In this document: in pieces, positions 37,731 through 45,849 of the stretch
Layout of the letters: each line of letters begins with the position of its first letter
Position numbering within the stretch: the stretch's first letter is position 1
NCBI GenBank assembly: GCA_046327745.1
Contig: JAXLXV010000032.1
Span: forward strand, 1 to 64,000
From: JABAQJ01 sp046327745
GTDB lineage: Bacteria; Gemmatimonadota; Gemmatimonadetes; Gemmatimonadales; Gemmatimonadaceae
Reading direction: 5' to 3'
DNA length: 64,000 bases
Translations under genes and position numbers: made by a program
Notes under the pieces: model-generated
Told to the model about the DNA's origin: nothing
What the model saw: only the letters and a program-made list of their open reading frames with translations
The model's database searches: none

Positions 37731-39428
37731 CTACTGCGACTGGCGCACGGCTCCCGCGATGTACCCAGCGATCAGGTCCTGACGAATGCGGAGCCAGATT
37801 CTTCCCTGCCCATAGTTACCCGCGGTAACCACAACCGCCATGTCCAGCGACGGAGTCACGACGAGGTATTGTCCGCCGTTTCCACTCGCCTCGTACGAGG
37901 GAATGTCGCGCCCCAGCACCTTCAGCACGTGGCGGTGCCAGGCGAAGCCGTCGTCCGCGCCTCCATCCACGGGCTGTTGTCGCTGTGTGGAGCGCCGAAC
38001 CCAATCACGATCAACCAGCTGCTTGCCATTCCACATCCCATCGTTCAGGTACAGCTGCCCAAACTTGAGAAAATCGCGGGGTCGCAGGTGCATCCCGCCA
38101 CCTGCATATCCTTCGCCGTTGGGCATCAGGTTAATCGCATACTGGCGAATGCCCAGTGGACGAGCCAGTTCGACGTCGAAGAACTCCGGAAGCCATCGGC
38201 CATCCGCCTCATGAATGGCTTTGCCCACCAGGTTGATACCTGCCGAGCAGTAAGCATAGAAGGTGCCGGGGGTGTGCACCTGTGGCAGGGCCAACGCGTA
38301 GCGGTACCAGTCAGGCTCCGCCGACTGACCCTGCATGACGTCCTCGTTCCCCGGTGAGGAGTCGTCGTCATCGTTGCACGCCAACCCGGAGGTATGCGTG
38401 AGCAACTGTCCGATCGTTGCCCCTGCCGGCGTGAATTTGGTATCGGTCGAGATCGGCCGTCCACGATGCATGGCCACGCCTAGCATGATGGAAGTCATGG
38501 TCTTGGACGCCGAGCGCCAATCATGCGGTCGATCGGCCGCGTATCCGTAGAAATACTCGTCAAGAACCAGACGACCATGTCGCGCGACAAGAATGGAGTG
38601 GATGCGCGGCGCGGCATCGTCGATGGGAGAGGTGGCGATGACCGATCGCACAAACGCCGCAAGGGAATCTTCGTCCATCCCCACGGAGGCCGCCGTGCCG
38701 GTGATCCACCCATCGCCAAGGCCCACCGGCGGGCGATAGCGATATGGGTCGCTACTCGGTGTCCGGGGAACGAATCCAGACGCGTCATCGAGTGACCTCG
38801 GACGGGCAAGCAACGTGCCTCCAAAGTCGAAGGCGATCGTCTGTGCAGCGCTATCGTACGGCTGTGTGAAGCGACGTTTGCCGGTGGCGATATCTACGAG
38901 GCCGATCTGCCCGGACTCGGGGAGAACACGAAATTTGCGACCGCCGCCGAAGTTTCCCTCCGGATTCCGAAAACGCGCGGTGAGGCCGGCCGAGTCCTGC
39001 CTAACGTCGAAGTAAAGCGAGAAGCGCTCATCGAGCGGCGCCACGGTGCCACGCCAGGTGTTGGGCGCGCTGATGGTCAGGTGAACAGGCGACGCATACG
39101 GGACACTCACGCCCGCTGGCTGAACCCACGTGACGTGAGGCATCGCCATCGACGCTCGATCCACATGGACCCTGAGCATGCCTCGATTCCCCGGCAGGGA
39201 CAGGCGTACCGTGTCACCCATCTGTCGCGACTGCACTTCAACCCCTGCCACACGAAGGCGCCAGATCGCACCGTCTCGCTCCAAGAGTAGCTCGCCTCGC
39301 ACTTCGGGGCCGAGCAATTGCTCAAACCCCCAGAGTCCGACCAGCGTTCGGGGCGAGCCCTGCGCCGAAACGTCGTTCATAGCTGAGAGAAGGGTCAACA
39401 CGGCTGCCGACGTACGTACCAAACGCAT
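37731..39428 (-). CDS. exported class C beta-lactamase-like serine hydrolase
   Basis: 565 aa from ATG 39428, which gives a clean signal peptide (MRLVRTSAAVLTLLSAMNDVSAQ); the frame runs further up to 39476. The first ~200 residues are a beta-rich domain of unknown function. The hydrolase part has SxxK in WRSASKTMTSIMLG, the HTSGL loop and a YxS-type Tyr motif in YAYCSAGINLVG; near the C-terminus is SGNGGQYLVVTP. This is the layout of DD-peptidase/esterase-type serine hydrolases. The physiological substrate is unknown and resistance to beta-lactams cannot be concluded. Confidence 0.85.
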   Translation of the reverse strand: MRLVRTSAAVLTLLSAMNDVSAQGSPRTLVGLWGFEQLLGPEVRGELLLERDGAIWRLRVAGVEVQSRQMGDTVRLSLPGNRGMLRVHVDRASMAMPHVTWVQPAGVSVPYASPVHLTISAPNTWRGTVAPLDERFSLYFDVRQDSAGLTARFRNPEGNFGGGRKFRVLPESGQIGLVDIATGKRRFTQPYDSAAQTIAFDFGGTLLARPRSLDDASGFVPRTPSSDPYRYRPPVGLGDGWITGTAASVGMDEDSLAAFVRSVIATSPIDDAAPRIHSILVARHGRLVLDEYFYGYAADRPHDWRSASKTMTSIMLGVAMHRGRPISTDTKFTPAGATIGQLLTHTSGLACNDDDDSSPGNEDVMQGQSAEPDWYRYALALPQVHTPGTFYAYCSAGINLVGKAIHEADGRWLPEFFDVELARPLGIRQYAINLMPNGEGYAGGGMHLRPRDFLKFGQLYLNDGMWNGKQLVDRDWVRRSTQRQQPVDGGADDGFAWHRHVLKVLGRDIPSYEASGNGGQYLVVTPSLDMAVVVTAGNYGQGRIWLRIRQDLIAGYIAGAVRQSQ

Positions 39429-39596
39429 GACATTCAGGAAGTTGAGTGGAGGTCTAGCCGCTGGGGCATTTCGCACGGCGTGCTAGACGATAGCCTTTTG
39501 CGCCCTCGCATGTATTGTACGCATGAAACCACCGCGCTCGGCCCGTCATCGCGGGAACCATCTCTTGGCGGCGAGGCACGCGTCGCCCCGACCCTT

Positions 39597-40127
39597 ATGA
39601 ACTGCACGGTCTACATCGCCACCAGTCTGGATGGCTTCATCGCCCGCACCGATGGTGGCATCGATTGGCTTCCCGCCCCAGCGTCAGGGGGCGAAGACTA
39701 TGGGTACTCGGAGTTCATGAACACGGTGGACGCCCTGGTCATGGGTCGCCATACGTTTGAGCTGGCGATGACCTTTGGTACGTGGCCGTACCGTAAGCCC
39801 GTCTACGTGCTCACGTCTCGTCCCGAGTCCCTGCCTTCTCTCCTGCCGGACCGCGTCCGCGCCCTCTCCGGATCACCACGTGAGGTCGTGGAGACCGTTC
39901 GACGCGACGGGTGCCAGCATGTGTACGTCGATGGCGGCAACACGATTCAGCGCTTCCTGCGCGCCGGGCTGGTCAATCGGATGATCATCACCACGATTCC
40001 GGTGCTGATTGGCACAGGTATTCCACTCTTCGGCCCACTGGAGCGCGACATCGCGCTCACGCACGTCGGCACGCGCGCGTATGATGACGGCTTGGTTCAG
40101 TCCGAGTACCGGATCCCAAGTGCGTGA
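39597..40127 (+). CDS. dihydrofolate reductase-family (RibD C-terminal-like) protein, first copy
   Basis: 176 aa from ATG 39597; the longer frame upstream has no family match. Landmarks: CTVYIATSLDGFIAR at the start, DALVMGRHTFE, the NADPH-binding-like VYVDGGNTIQRFLRAGLVNRMIITTIPVLIGTGIPLF. This is the YyaP/RibD_C type of small reductase, not a typical FolA. Substrate unknown. A second, more divergent copy lies at 45139. Confidence 0.85.
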   Translation: MNCTVYIATSLDGFIARTDGGIDWLPAPASGGEDYGYSEFMNTVDALVMGRHTFELAMTFGTWPYRKPVYVLTSRPESLPSLLPDRVRALSGSPREVVETVRRDGCQHVYVDGGNTIQRFLRAGLVNRMIITTIPVLIGTGIPLFGPLERDIALTHVGTRAYDDGLVQSEYRIPSA

Positions 40128-40319
40128 CGCCCGCGCACGGGGAGATGCGCATGATGCGGTCGGGGAGTAGGGCGCGATAAGCGGACTCTCGAGGGTGCTT
40201 CTTCTCGCGGGGACGCCTAGTGCCCCGTAGGACGAAAGGTCGAGCGCCTGCCCAAACCTCAGCACCCGGGTGGTCGGGCGGCACGACCGTGGCGTCGCAA
40301 CTTTTTGCTCCCTGATTCG

Positions 40320-40334
40320 TATGGGAATCCCATA
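40320..40334. promoter_or_regulatory. 15-bp palindrome upstream of the DUF4386 gene
   Basis: TATGGGAATCCCATA, a perfect 7+1+7 palindrome 21 bp before the start codon. The half-site TATGGGAA recurs at 40355, overlapping the ATG. It looks like an operator, but no regulator gene is adjacent. Confidence 0.4.
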
Positions 40335-40355
40335 GGACATCATGGAGCCTGGTCT

Positions 40356-41072
40356 ATGGGAACGGAACGTGAGCTGAAGCAGACAGCTCGAGTCGCTGGC
40401 CTGTTGTACCTGACTGTGGTCATTCTCGGGCCTTTCGTACTGATCTACGTGCCGCGCCAACTGTTTGTGATGGGAGATGCCACGGCAACGGCAACGAACA
40501 TCTTGGCGCATGAGCTGATGTTCCGGACGTATATCGTGGCCGGGATTTTCTCCGAACTCTTGTTCGTTGGGACCGTGCTCATGCTCTTTCAATTGCTCAA
40601 GGGAGTAAGCCGTCCGCTGGCGATCGCGATGGCGCTTTTGGTCCTGATTGACGCCCCCTTGTCGTTTCTTGGCTCGGCGAACCAGGTGGCCACACTCGCC
40701 CTGCTGAACGGCACTGGATTCCTCACGGCGTTCGACGACGCGCAGCGAGCGACCCTCGCGACTCTGCTGCTCATCGTCCACCAGAAGGGGATCCTTGTCT
40801 CTGAAGTCTTCTGGGGTCTTTGGCTGCTGCCGCTGGCCGTGCTGGTGTATCGCTCGCGCTTCATTCCTCGATTGCTCGGCGTGTGGCTCTTCGGCAACGG
40901 CATCGCCTACGTCGGGATCAGCCTGACTGGTATGCTTGCACCGACTAAGCTCAGCGCGGTGTCGTCGGCAGCTACGCCACTCCTGTTCGCGGAAATGGCG
41001 CTCATGCTGTGGTTGGTGATCGTCGGTGTGCGTGTGCGACCGTCGGCCTCCTTATCTCCCGCCATCACATAA
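40356..41072 (+). CDS. DUF4386 integral membrane protein
   Basis: 238 aa from ATG 40356, where the family N-terminus (ELKQTARVAGLLYLTVVILGPFVLIYVPR) begins; the frame is open upstream to 40305. About six transmembrane helices are visible, with the family hallmarks FSELLFVGTVLMLFQLLK, HQKGILVSEVFWGLWLLPLAVLVYRS and IPRLLGVWLFGNGIAYV. Function unknown. It stands alone behind a palindromic site. Confidence 0.85.
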   Translation: MGTERELKQTARVAGLLYLTVVILGPFVLIYVPRQLFVMGDATATATNILAHELMFRTYIVAGIFSELLFVGTVLMLFQLLKGVSRPLAIAMALLVLIDAPLSFLGSANQVATLALLNGTGFLTAFDDAQRATLATLLLIVHQKGILVSEVFWGLWLLPLAVLVYRSRFIPRLLGVWLFGNGIAYVGISLTGMLAPTKLSAVSSAATPLLFAEMALMLWLVIVGVRVRPSASLSPAIT

Positions 41073-41195
41073 GCAAAACACGCGCGAGCTCAAGACTCCA
41101 ACGTTCGTCTGAGTCGTTGACTCGTCGACGTAGGCTCAGCATCGTAGGCGTCCCACGCGCTGCTTCGTTCGCCTGTCGCTTTTCACTTGCCGCCC

Positions 41196-41912
41196 ATGGT
41201 ATCCACCCGCGCCCTGCTCTTCGCCACCATCGTCGCAACCCATTTGCCGTTAGCACTTCATGCGCAGGCGACGGGGCGCGGTGGCACTGCATCACCCGCG
41301 TCGACGCCTGCCAAGCGTCGTGCTTTGCTCTTGGCGCCGACCAATCCGTTCTGGTTGGCGCACGCCCCAGACACCGTTCTGGCTGACATCGAAACGACTC
41401 GCGGGATGATCACGGTCGAATTGCCGCGCGCTTGGGCTCCGAACGGTGTCGATCGGTTCTACAATCTGGCTCGTGCCGGCTACTTCGATGACTCGCGCTT
41501 CTATCGCGTCGTCGCCCGCTTCATTGCGCAGTTTGGGATTGCTGGCGACCCTGTCATTGCCGCGCGCTGGGGCCAGCGAAAGATTCGCCCTGACTCCGTG
41601 CGCACGCCTAACGCGCGCGGTACACTCACCTTCGCGCAATACACCCCGAGGGATCGCACCACAAACCTGTTCATCAACCTGAGCAACAACTCCAGCCTCG
41701 ACTCCCTTGGATTTGCACCGATTGGCCGAGTGGTCCAAGGTATGGAGGTGGCGGACAGCCTGTACGCCGGGTACGGCGAGCTGACGATGGCCGGGCCTCC
41801 CCTTGATAATGGCAAGCGCCTGTACCGCGAGTCCAACAAGTACATGGACGCCGAATACCCGAAGCTGGATCGGATCCTCCGCATCACCGTCAGGTCCAAC
41901 CCAACGCCGTAG
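41196..41912 (+). CDS. exported cyclophilin-type peptidyl-prolyl isomerase
   Basis: 238 aa from ATG 41196, with signal peptide ending near LHAQ (~residue 23). The cyclophilin domain is recognisable: TVLADIETTRGMITVELPRAWAPNGVDRFYNLARAGYFDDSRFYRVV, then FAQYTPRDRTTNLFINLSNNSSLDSLGFAPIGRVVQGMEVADSLYAGYGE. The FYRV and TNLFINL segments replace the usual FHRV and TQFFI forms. It would assist folding of exported proteins in the periplasm. Monocistronic and convergent with the aminotransferase. Confidence 0.85.
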   Translation: MVSTRALLFATIVATHLPLALHAQATGRGGTASPASTPAKRRALLLAPTNPFWLAHAPDTVLADIETTRGMITVELPRAWAPNGVDRFYNLARAGYFDDSRFYRVVARFIAQFGIAGDPVIAARWGQRKIRPDSVRTPNARGTLTFAQYTPRDRTTNLFINLSNNSSLDSLGFAPIGRVVQGMEVADSLYAGYGELTMAGPPLDNGKRLYRESNKYMDAEYPKLDRILRITVRSNPTP

Positions 41913-41981
41913 CGGCGACTTCGGGTGCGTTCGGCCGCCGTAGCTGCGGGTGACGACGCGAAGAAAGCCGGATGCCGGTGG

Positions 41982-42914
41982 CTACTTCGCGTATACGGGT
42001 GCCAACCAGTGGTGATACTTGTCGACCTTGCCCTTCACGACTTCGTGGAAGAGCGTGCGGAGATTGCCGGTGACCGGTCCCATTGTCCCTGAGCCAATGC
42101 TCCGGTGTTCGACCTTGGTAATGGCGCAGATCTGCACGCCCGTTCCGCACATGAAGCATTCATCTGCAAGGTAGACCTCGCTCCGGTCAATATTCCGCTC
42201 CACGACCGTGACGCCGAGGTCGTCGCGCAGAAGCTGAATGACCGAACGCCGAACGATTCCCTCCAGCACGTTGCTCTGGACCGGCGGGGTGATCGCCACA
42301 CCGTCGCGCACGATGAAGAAGTTGGCGACGCTCATCTCTGACACATGGCCGTCCTCGTTCAGCACCAACGCCTCGTCATACCCGGCGAGCCGGACGTCGG
42401 TGCTGCTCATCGCCGAGTTCACATATGCCCCGGCAATCTTGCCGCGTGCCGGGATCGCGTTGTCGTCCACACGCCGCCAGGCAGAAAATGCGACGTGTAC
42501 GCCCGTCTCGTTTGCGGTATACGAACCGAATGGAAGGCTGAACATCGTGACGGACGCCTCGAGGTCATGCACACGCACGGCGATGTTCGTGGCCGACTTG
42601 TAGGCGAGGGGACGGATGTAGCAGTTCTCCCGGAATCCCTCGGCGCGCAGCAGCTCCACCACGATTTGCGTCAGTGACTGCTGCGTGTGGCCTAGCTCCA
42701 TGCGAAGGAGCGACGCCGACTGGAGAAATCGCTTGAAGTGTTCGTTTGGGCGGAAGACAAACAGCTGTTGCTGCTCGTCATTCCAATAGCCGCGAATGCC
42801 GCCGAAGACTGCGGTCCCGTAGTTCAAGGCATGCGTCATGACGCTGACCTTGGCTTCTTCGACAGGAACGATGCGGCCGCCAAAATAGGCGAATCGGGTA
42901 CCAGCGTTGCTCAT
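41982..42914 (-). CDS. ilvE: branched-chain amino-acid aminotransferase (class IV, PLP)
   Basis: 310 aa from ATG 42914; a longer frame to 42941 is rejected because MSNAGTRFAYFGGRIVPVEEAKVSV fits the family start. Landmarks: HALNYGTAVFGGIRGYW, YIRPLAYKS, the PLP lysine in RGKIAGAYVNSAMSS, EALVLNEDGHVSEMSVANFFIVRDG, and ECFMCGTGVQICAI. It interconverts Leu, Ile and Val with their 2-oxo acids using glutamate/2-oxoglutarate, in the cytoplasm. D-amino-acid transaminases and 4-amino-4-deoxychorismate lyases share the fold, but the full motif set favours IlvE. Confidence 0.88.
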   Translation of the reverse strand: MSNAGTRFAYFGGRIVPVEEAKVSVMTHALNYGTAVFGGIRGYWNDEQQQLFVFRPNEHFKRFLQSASLLRMELGHTQQSLTQIVVELLRAEGFRENCYIRPLAYKSATNIAVRVHDLEASVTMFSLPFGSYTANETGVHVAFSAWRRVDDNAIPARGKIAGAYVNSAMSSTDVRLAGYDEALVLNEDGHVSEMSVANFFIVRDGVAITPPVQSNVLEGIVRRSVIQLLRDDLGVTVVERNIDRSEVYLADECFMCGTGVQICAITKVEHRSIGSGTMGPVTGNLRTLFHEVVKGKVDKYHHWLAPVYAK

Positions 42915-43120
42915 TGGCGAGACCCAAGGTGAGGAGTCCAATCCGCGATGTCAGCAACAGTCGCCGAAACGCGCTCCTGAAGGTATCACGAACTCCCATC
43001 CATGTCCCGCGACCTGGCCTCGAGCGATGCGCGTCGGCCGCACCCTTCATGGCGTCGGTGTCTCGTATGCTTGACGCGGGAGTCATCTGCCCGGACTATT
43101 GACGCTAACGGAGCTAAGAC

Positions 43121-43756
43121 ATGGCAAACATCCCGTTCACCAGCAACTACAACGACCTGTCGTCACAACGCGGCTACCAGTTCCAGTTTTTCTGCCGAAA
43201 GTGTGGGAACGGGTATATGTCGACGTTTCAGGGGAGTACGCTGGGCCTTGCGGCGTCCGCGGCGAATGCGGCTGCTTCGCTGCTCGGTGGGATCTTCGGG
43301 CGCGCGGCTCAGTCGGCGCAGGCACTCCAGTCGGTCGTTGCCGGCCCTGCCCACGACTCCGCGCTGGACGCGGCCGTGCGCGAGATCAGTCCCCTGTTCA
43401 AGCAGTGTACGCGCTGTGGCCAATGGGTCTGCGAACCGGTGTGCTGGAACAAGAAGGCCGGACTCTGCGAGAGCTGTGCTCCTGACTTGGACGAGGAAAT
43501 CTCCGCCGCGCAGGCACAGGCCGCGCGAGAGCAGGCCAATGCGAAAGCGCGCGAGGTTGACTATCTCGCCCAGCGAAACCTTGCCCAGGTGACGGGTGCC
43601 ATCTGTCCGTCCTGTGGCGCCAAGACGCAAGGCGGCAAGTTCTGTCCGGCGTGCGGCACCTCGCTCGCCACGAAGCAGAAGTGTGCGCATTGCGGCGCAG
43701 AAGCTGACGGGAGCGCGAAGTTCTGCCCGGAGTGTGGCAAGCCATACGGGAGTTAG
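43121..43756 (+). CDS. multi zinc-ribbon protein
   Basis: 211 aa, with Shine-Dalgarno GGAG before ATG. Three metal-binding regions: FFCRKCGNGY (with Cys25/28) pairing with a second knuckle QCTRCGQWVC...CESC (~98-125); then a coiled-coil-like EEISAAQAQAAREQANAKAREVD; then a double zinc ribbon, CPSCG...CPACG and CAHCG...CPECG. A Gly/Ala-rich hydrophobic segment (LGLAASAANAAASLLGGIFG) follows the first knuckle and might touch a membrane. Such DZR proteins act as scaffolds; function unknown. One base separates it from the next gene. Confidence 0.82.
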   Translation: MANIPFTSNYNDLSSQRGYQFQFFCRKCGNGYMSTFQGSTLGLAASAANAAASLLGGIFGRAAQSAQALQSVVAGPAHDSALDAAVREISPLFKQCTRCGQWVCEPVCWNKKAGLCESCAPDLDEEISAAQAQAAREQANAKAREVDYLAQRNLAQVTGAICPSCGAKTQGGKFCPACGTSLATKQKCAHCGAEADGSAKFCPECGKPYGS

Positions 43757-43757
43757 C

Positions 43758-44897
43758 GTGCTCGCCGACACGCGGCGCGCCCACGCCTCGTTCGCGTGGC
43801 GCGATGCAGCTGCCGGAGACCCGTTGATCGGCGATTGGGAAGCCTTGCTGAATGATGATGCGCTGGACGTCGGTGGTGTGCACGTGTCGTATCTCGACGT
43901 CGACGGACTGCGCGCCACGGAGTACCAGCTCGACCTCGACGTTTGGCCCGACCGCCGCCTTCGTCTGACGCAACTCGGTCGCCGCTTTGACACGTTCGTG
44001 GAGGAATTGCGGCGCCTGCGGAATCGGTCGCGAGTCGCCGGTCTGCTGGCGCACGGGATCACCATGCCGTTGGTGTTCGATGGCGCCTGGATAGGTCTCC
44101 AAGGCGAGCCACGTGGACGCATCGACGCCCTTCAGCTGCAACGCGCTGAGTTGCAGGTGTACGACACGCATCTCACCATGGTACCGGTGGACGGGGATCC
44201 TCGGCAGCTGCCGTTCGGTGCCATGCGGGACATTCGACTGTGGGACAACGACCCAGCCATCGTGGTCAGTGGCGACGCTCAGTGTGTCGTGCTCGGCCAA
44301 CTGGGTCGTCAGCGTGAGGCGCTGTTTGCAGCGATCGTGGATCGGCGTGAGGCGCAGCGGAAATTCCTGACCGCACTCACGGGGGCCACAGGGTTCTCAG
44401 ATGGCTGGGGCGTGACACGAACGCAAGTCACAAACATGGACCACCTGATGGAGCGGTTCACTGCCCCAAGCCGAGTGGATAGCTGCCGCACGATTGTGGA
44501 GCTGGCGGGGGGCGACGTTCGGTTCGGATTCGTGCAGCTTCTCGACCCGGATAGTGATGGTCAGGAAATCGGCGGTCTTCCCGACCCATGGGCTTCGTTC
44601 CTTCTGGCGACGGTTCGCGATCTCACGGTGTTGGAGATCCTCTCCGGCGCGTCCGCAGCAACCTATGTCTTTCGCGGAGCTATCGAGGATATCAACCGCG
44701 ACTTGCAGCTCCTCCACTTCAGACGTGCACCCTTGGCGCTCTCCGCGGACGAGGCCATCATCACTCCGGCGAACCCGTTCCGCCTGGCGTTGCGACGTCT
44801 GGTCCCGTTGCATCGACTGCGCGACGCAATGGTCGCACGGATTGTTCACCGTGAGGGTTGGGAGCAGTCATTGCGTGCCACCTGCGCTGGGTCGTGA
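43758..44897 (+). CDS. unknown protein coupled to the zinc-ribbon gene
   Basis: 379 aa from GTG 43758, one base after the previous stop; the frame extends upstream only as overlap with the zinc-ribbon gene. The protein is soluble and has no signal peptide. Visible pieces: RLRLTQLGRRFDTFVEELRRLRNRSRVAGLLAH, then two beta-rich stretches (ELQVYDTHLTMVPVDGDPRQLPFG and IRLWDNDPAIVVSG) that read like PH/GRAM-type folds, and an all-helical C-terminus. No family recognised. Tight coupling suggests it works with the zinc-ribbon protein. Confidence 0.7.
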   Translation: MLADTRRAHASFAWRDAAAGDPLIGDWEALLNDDALDVGGVHVSYLDVDGLRATEYQLDLDVWPDRRLRLTQLGRRFDTFVEELRRLRNRSRVAGLLAHGITMPLVFDGAWIGLQGEPRGRIDALQLQRAELQVYDTHLTMVPVDGDPRQLPFGAMRDIRLWDNDPAIVVSGDAQCVVLGQLGRQREALFAAIVDRREAQRKFLTALTGATGFSDGWGVTRTQVTNMDHLMERFTAPSRVDSCRTIVELAGGDVRFGFVQLLDPDSDGQEIGGLPDPWASFLLATVRDLTVLEILSGASAATYVFRGAIEDINRDLQLLHFRRAPLALSADEAIITPANPFRLALRRLVPLHRLRDAMVARIVHREGWEQSLRATCAGS

Positions 44898-45138
44898 CTC
44901 CCGCACGTCACCCACTGCGACATTCGACGTCCGGCGACGTGCCGACGTAGATAATTTGGGCTTGTGGGGAATCTTCATGGGTCGAGGGTGGTGGCTCGCG
45001 GCATCCTGTTAGTCAACGCAGTGGCTTGCGGGAGCACTCCGAACTATGCTGATGGCTCGCCTCGGCGTCCCACGATTTGATCAGCGCGCGTTCAACGCGT
45101 AGTTATCCCAGGTACTCCTCCCCGACGTTGAGGATGTT

Positions 45139-45726
45139 ATGAGAAAGCTGATTGTGTCCGAGTTTGTGTCTTTGGACGGCGTGATGCAGGCACCGGGTGG
45201 CAAGGACGAAGATTTGGATGGTGGGTTCCAGCACGGTGGGTGGACGATTCCGTACTGGCATGACGACATTGGCAAGGCGTTTTTTGCGTTGATGCAGCAG
45301 TGTGATGCGCTATTGCTTGGGCGTCGGACGTACGTCGGGCATGCGCAGGCGTTTGAGCCGCTGCCGGTTGGTGATCCGTTTGGCGATGTGATCAATGCGC
45401 CGGAGAAGTACGTCGTCTCCAGAACGCTCGAGAAACCCATCTGGCGCAAGACGACCATCATTCGGGACCATGTGATTGAGACGGTGAAGTCCCTGAAGGC
45501 ACAACCCGGCAAAAGCATTGTCACCGATGGCAGCAGCCAACTCGTGCATGCTCTGTTGCAGCACGATTTGGTGGACGAGCTGCACCTGCTGATGTACCCA
45601 CTGACGTTGGGGAACGGCAAGCGCGTCATACCGGATGGTTTGAATACGAAATTTCAGTTGGTATCGGCCGTCCCTGTTCCGACCGGTGTCGTGATGCTTG
45701 ACTACGTGCGCACCAGCGAGGCGTAA
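45139..45726 (+). CDS. dihydrofolate reductase-family (RibD C-terminal-like) protein, second copy
   Basis: 195 aa, with GAGG before ATG. Landmarks: KLIVSEFVSLDGVMQAPGG, DALLLGRRTYVGHA, KYVVSRTLEKPIWRKTTIIRD, KSIVTDGSSQLVHALLQHDLVDELHLLMYPLTLGNGKRV. This is the larger DHFR-like type found in actinomycetes and soil bacteria. Its third-codon positions use more G/T and less C than neighbours (runs like GATTTGGATGGTGGG), suggesting more recent acquisition. Substrate unknown. A 241-bp upstream gap shows no obvious features. Confidence 0.85.
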   Translation: MRKLIVSEFVSLDGVMQAPGGKDEDLDGGFQHGGWTIPYWHDDIGKAFFALMQQCDALLLGRRTYVGHAQAFEPLPVGDPFGDVINAPEKYVVSRTLEKPIWRKTTIIRDHVIETVKSLKAQPGKSIVTDGSSQLVHALLQHDLVDELHLLMYPLTLGNGKRVIPDGLNTKFQLVSAVPVPTGVVMLDYVRTSEA

Positions 45727-45849
45727 GCAATCAACGACGCGCCACGCTTAGCGTTGAACTGCTCGGGCGACATCCAAACCATTCCATACTTCGGTGGGTC
45801 CTATGCGTGTCTTCGGCACACTGATGACCCAACACACTCCATCACGCGC

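Noticed and set aside
39873..40781. 302-codon minus-strand frame across the first DHFR-like and DUF4386 genes
   Set aside because: It spans two convincing plus-strand genes and the intergenic palindrome, and shows no family motif or Shine-Dalgarno.
43163..44300. Two long antisense reading frames (319 and 300 codons) opposite the zinc-ribbon and unknown genes
   Set aside because: They are compositional shadows in high-GC DNA; they contain Arg/Ser/Pro-rich low-complexity stretches, while the opposite strand has clear motifs.
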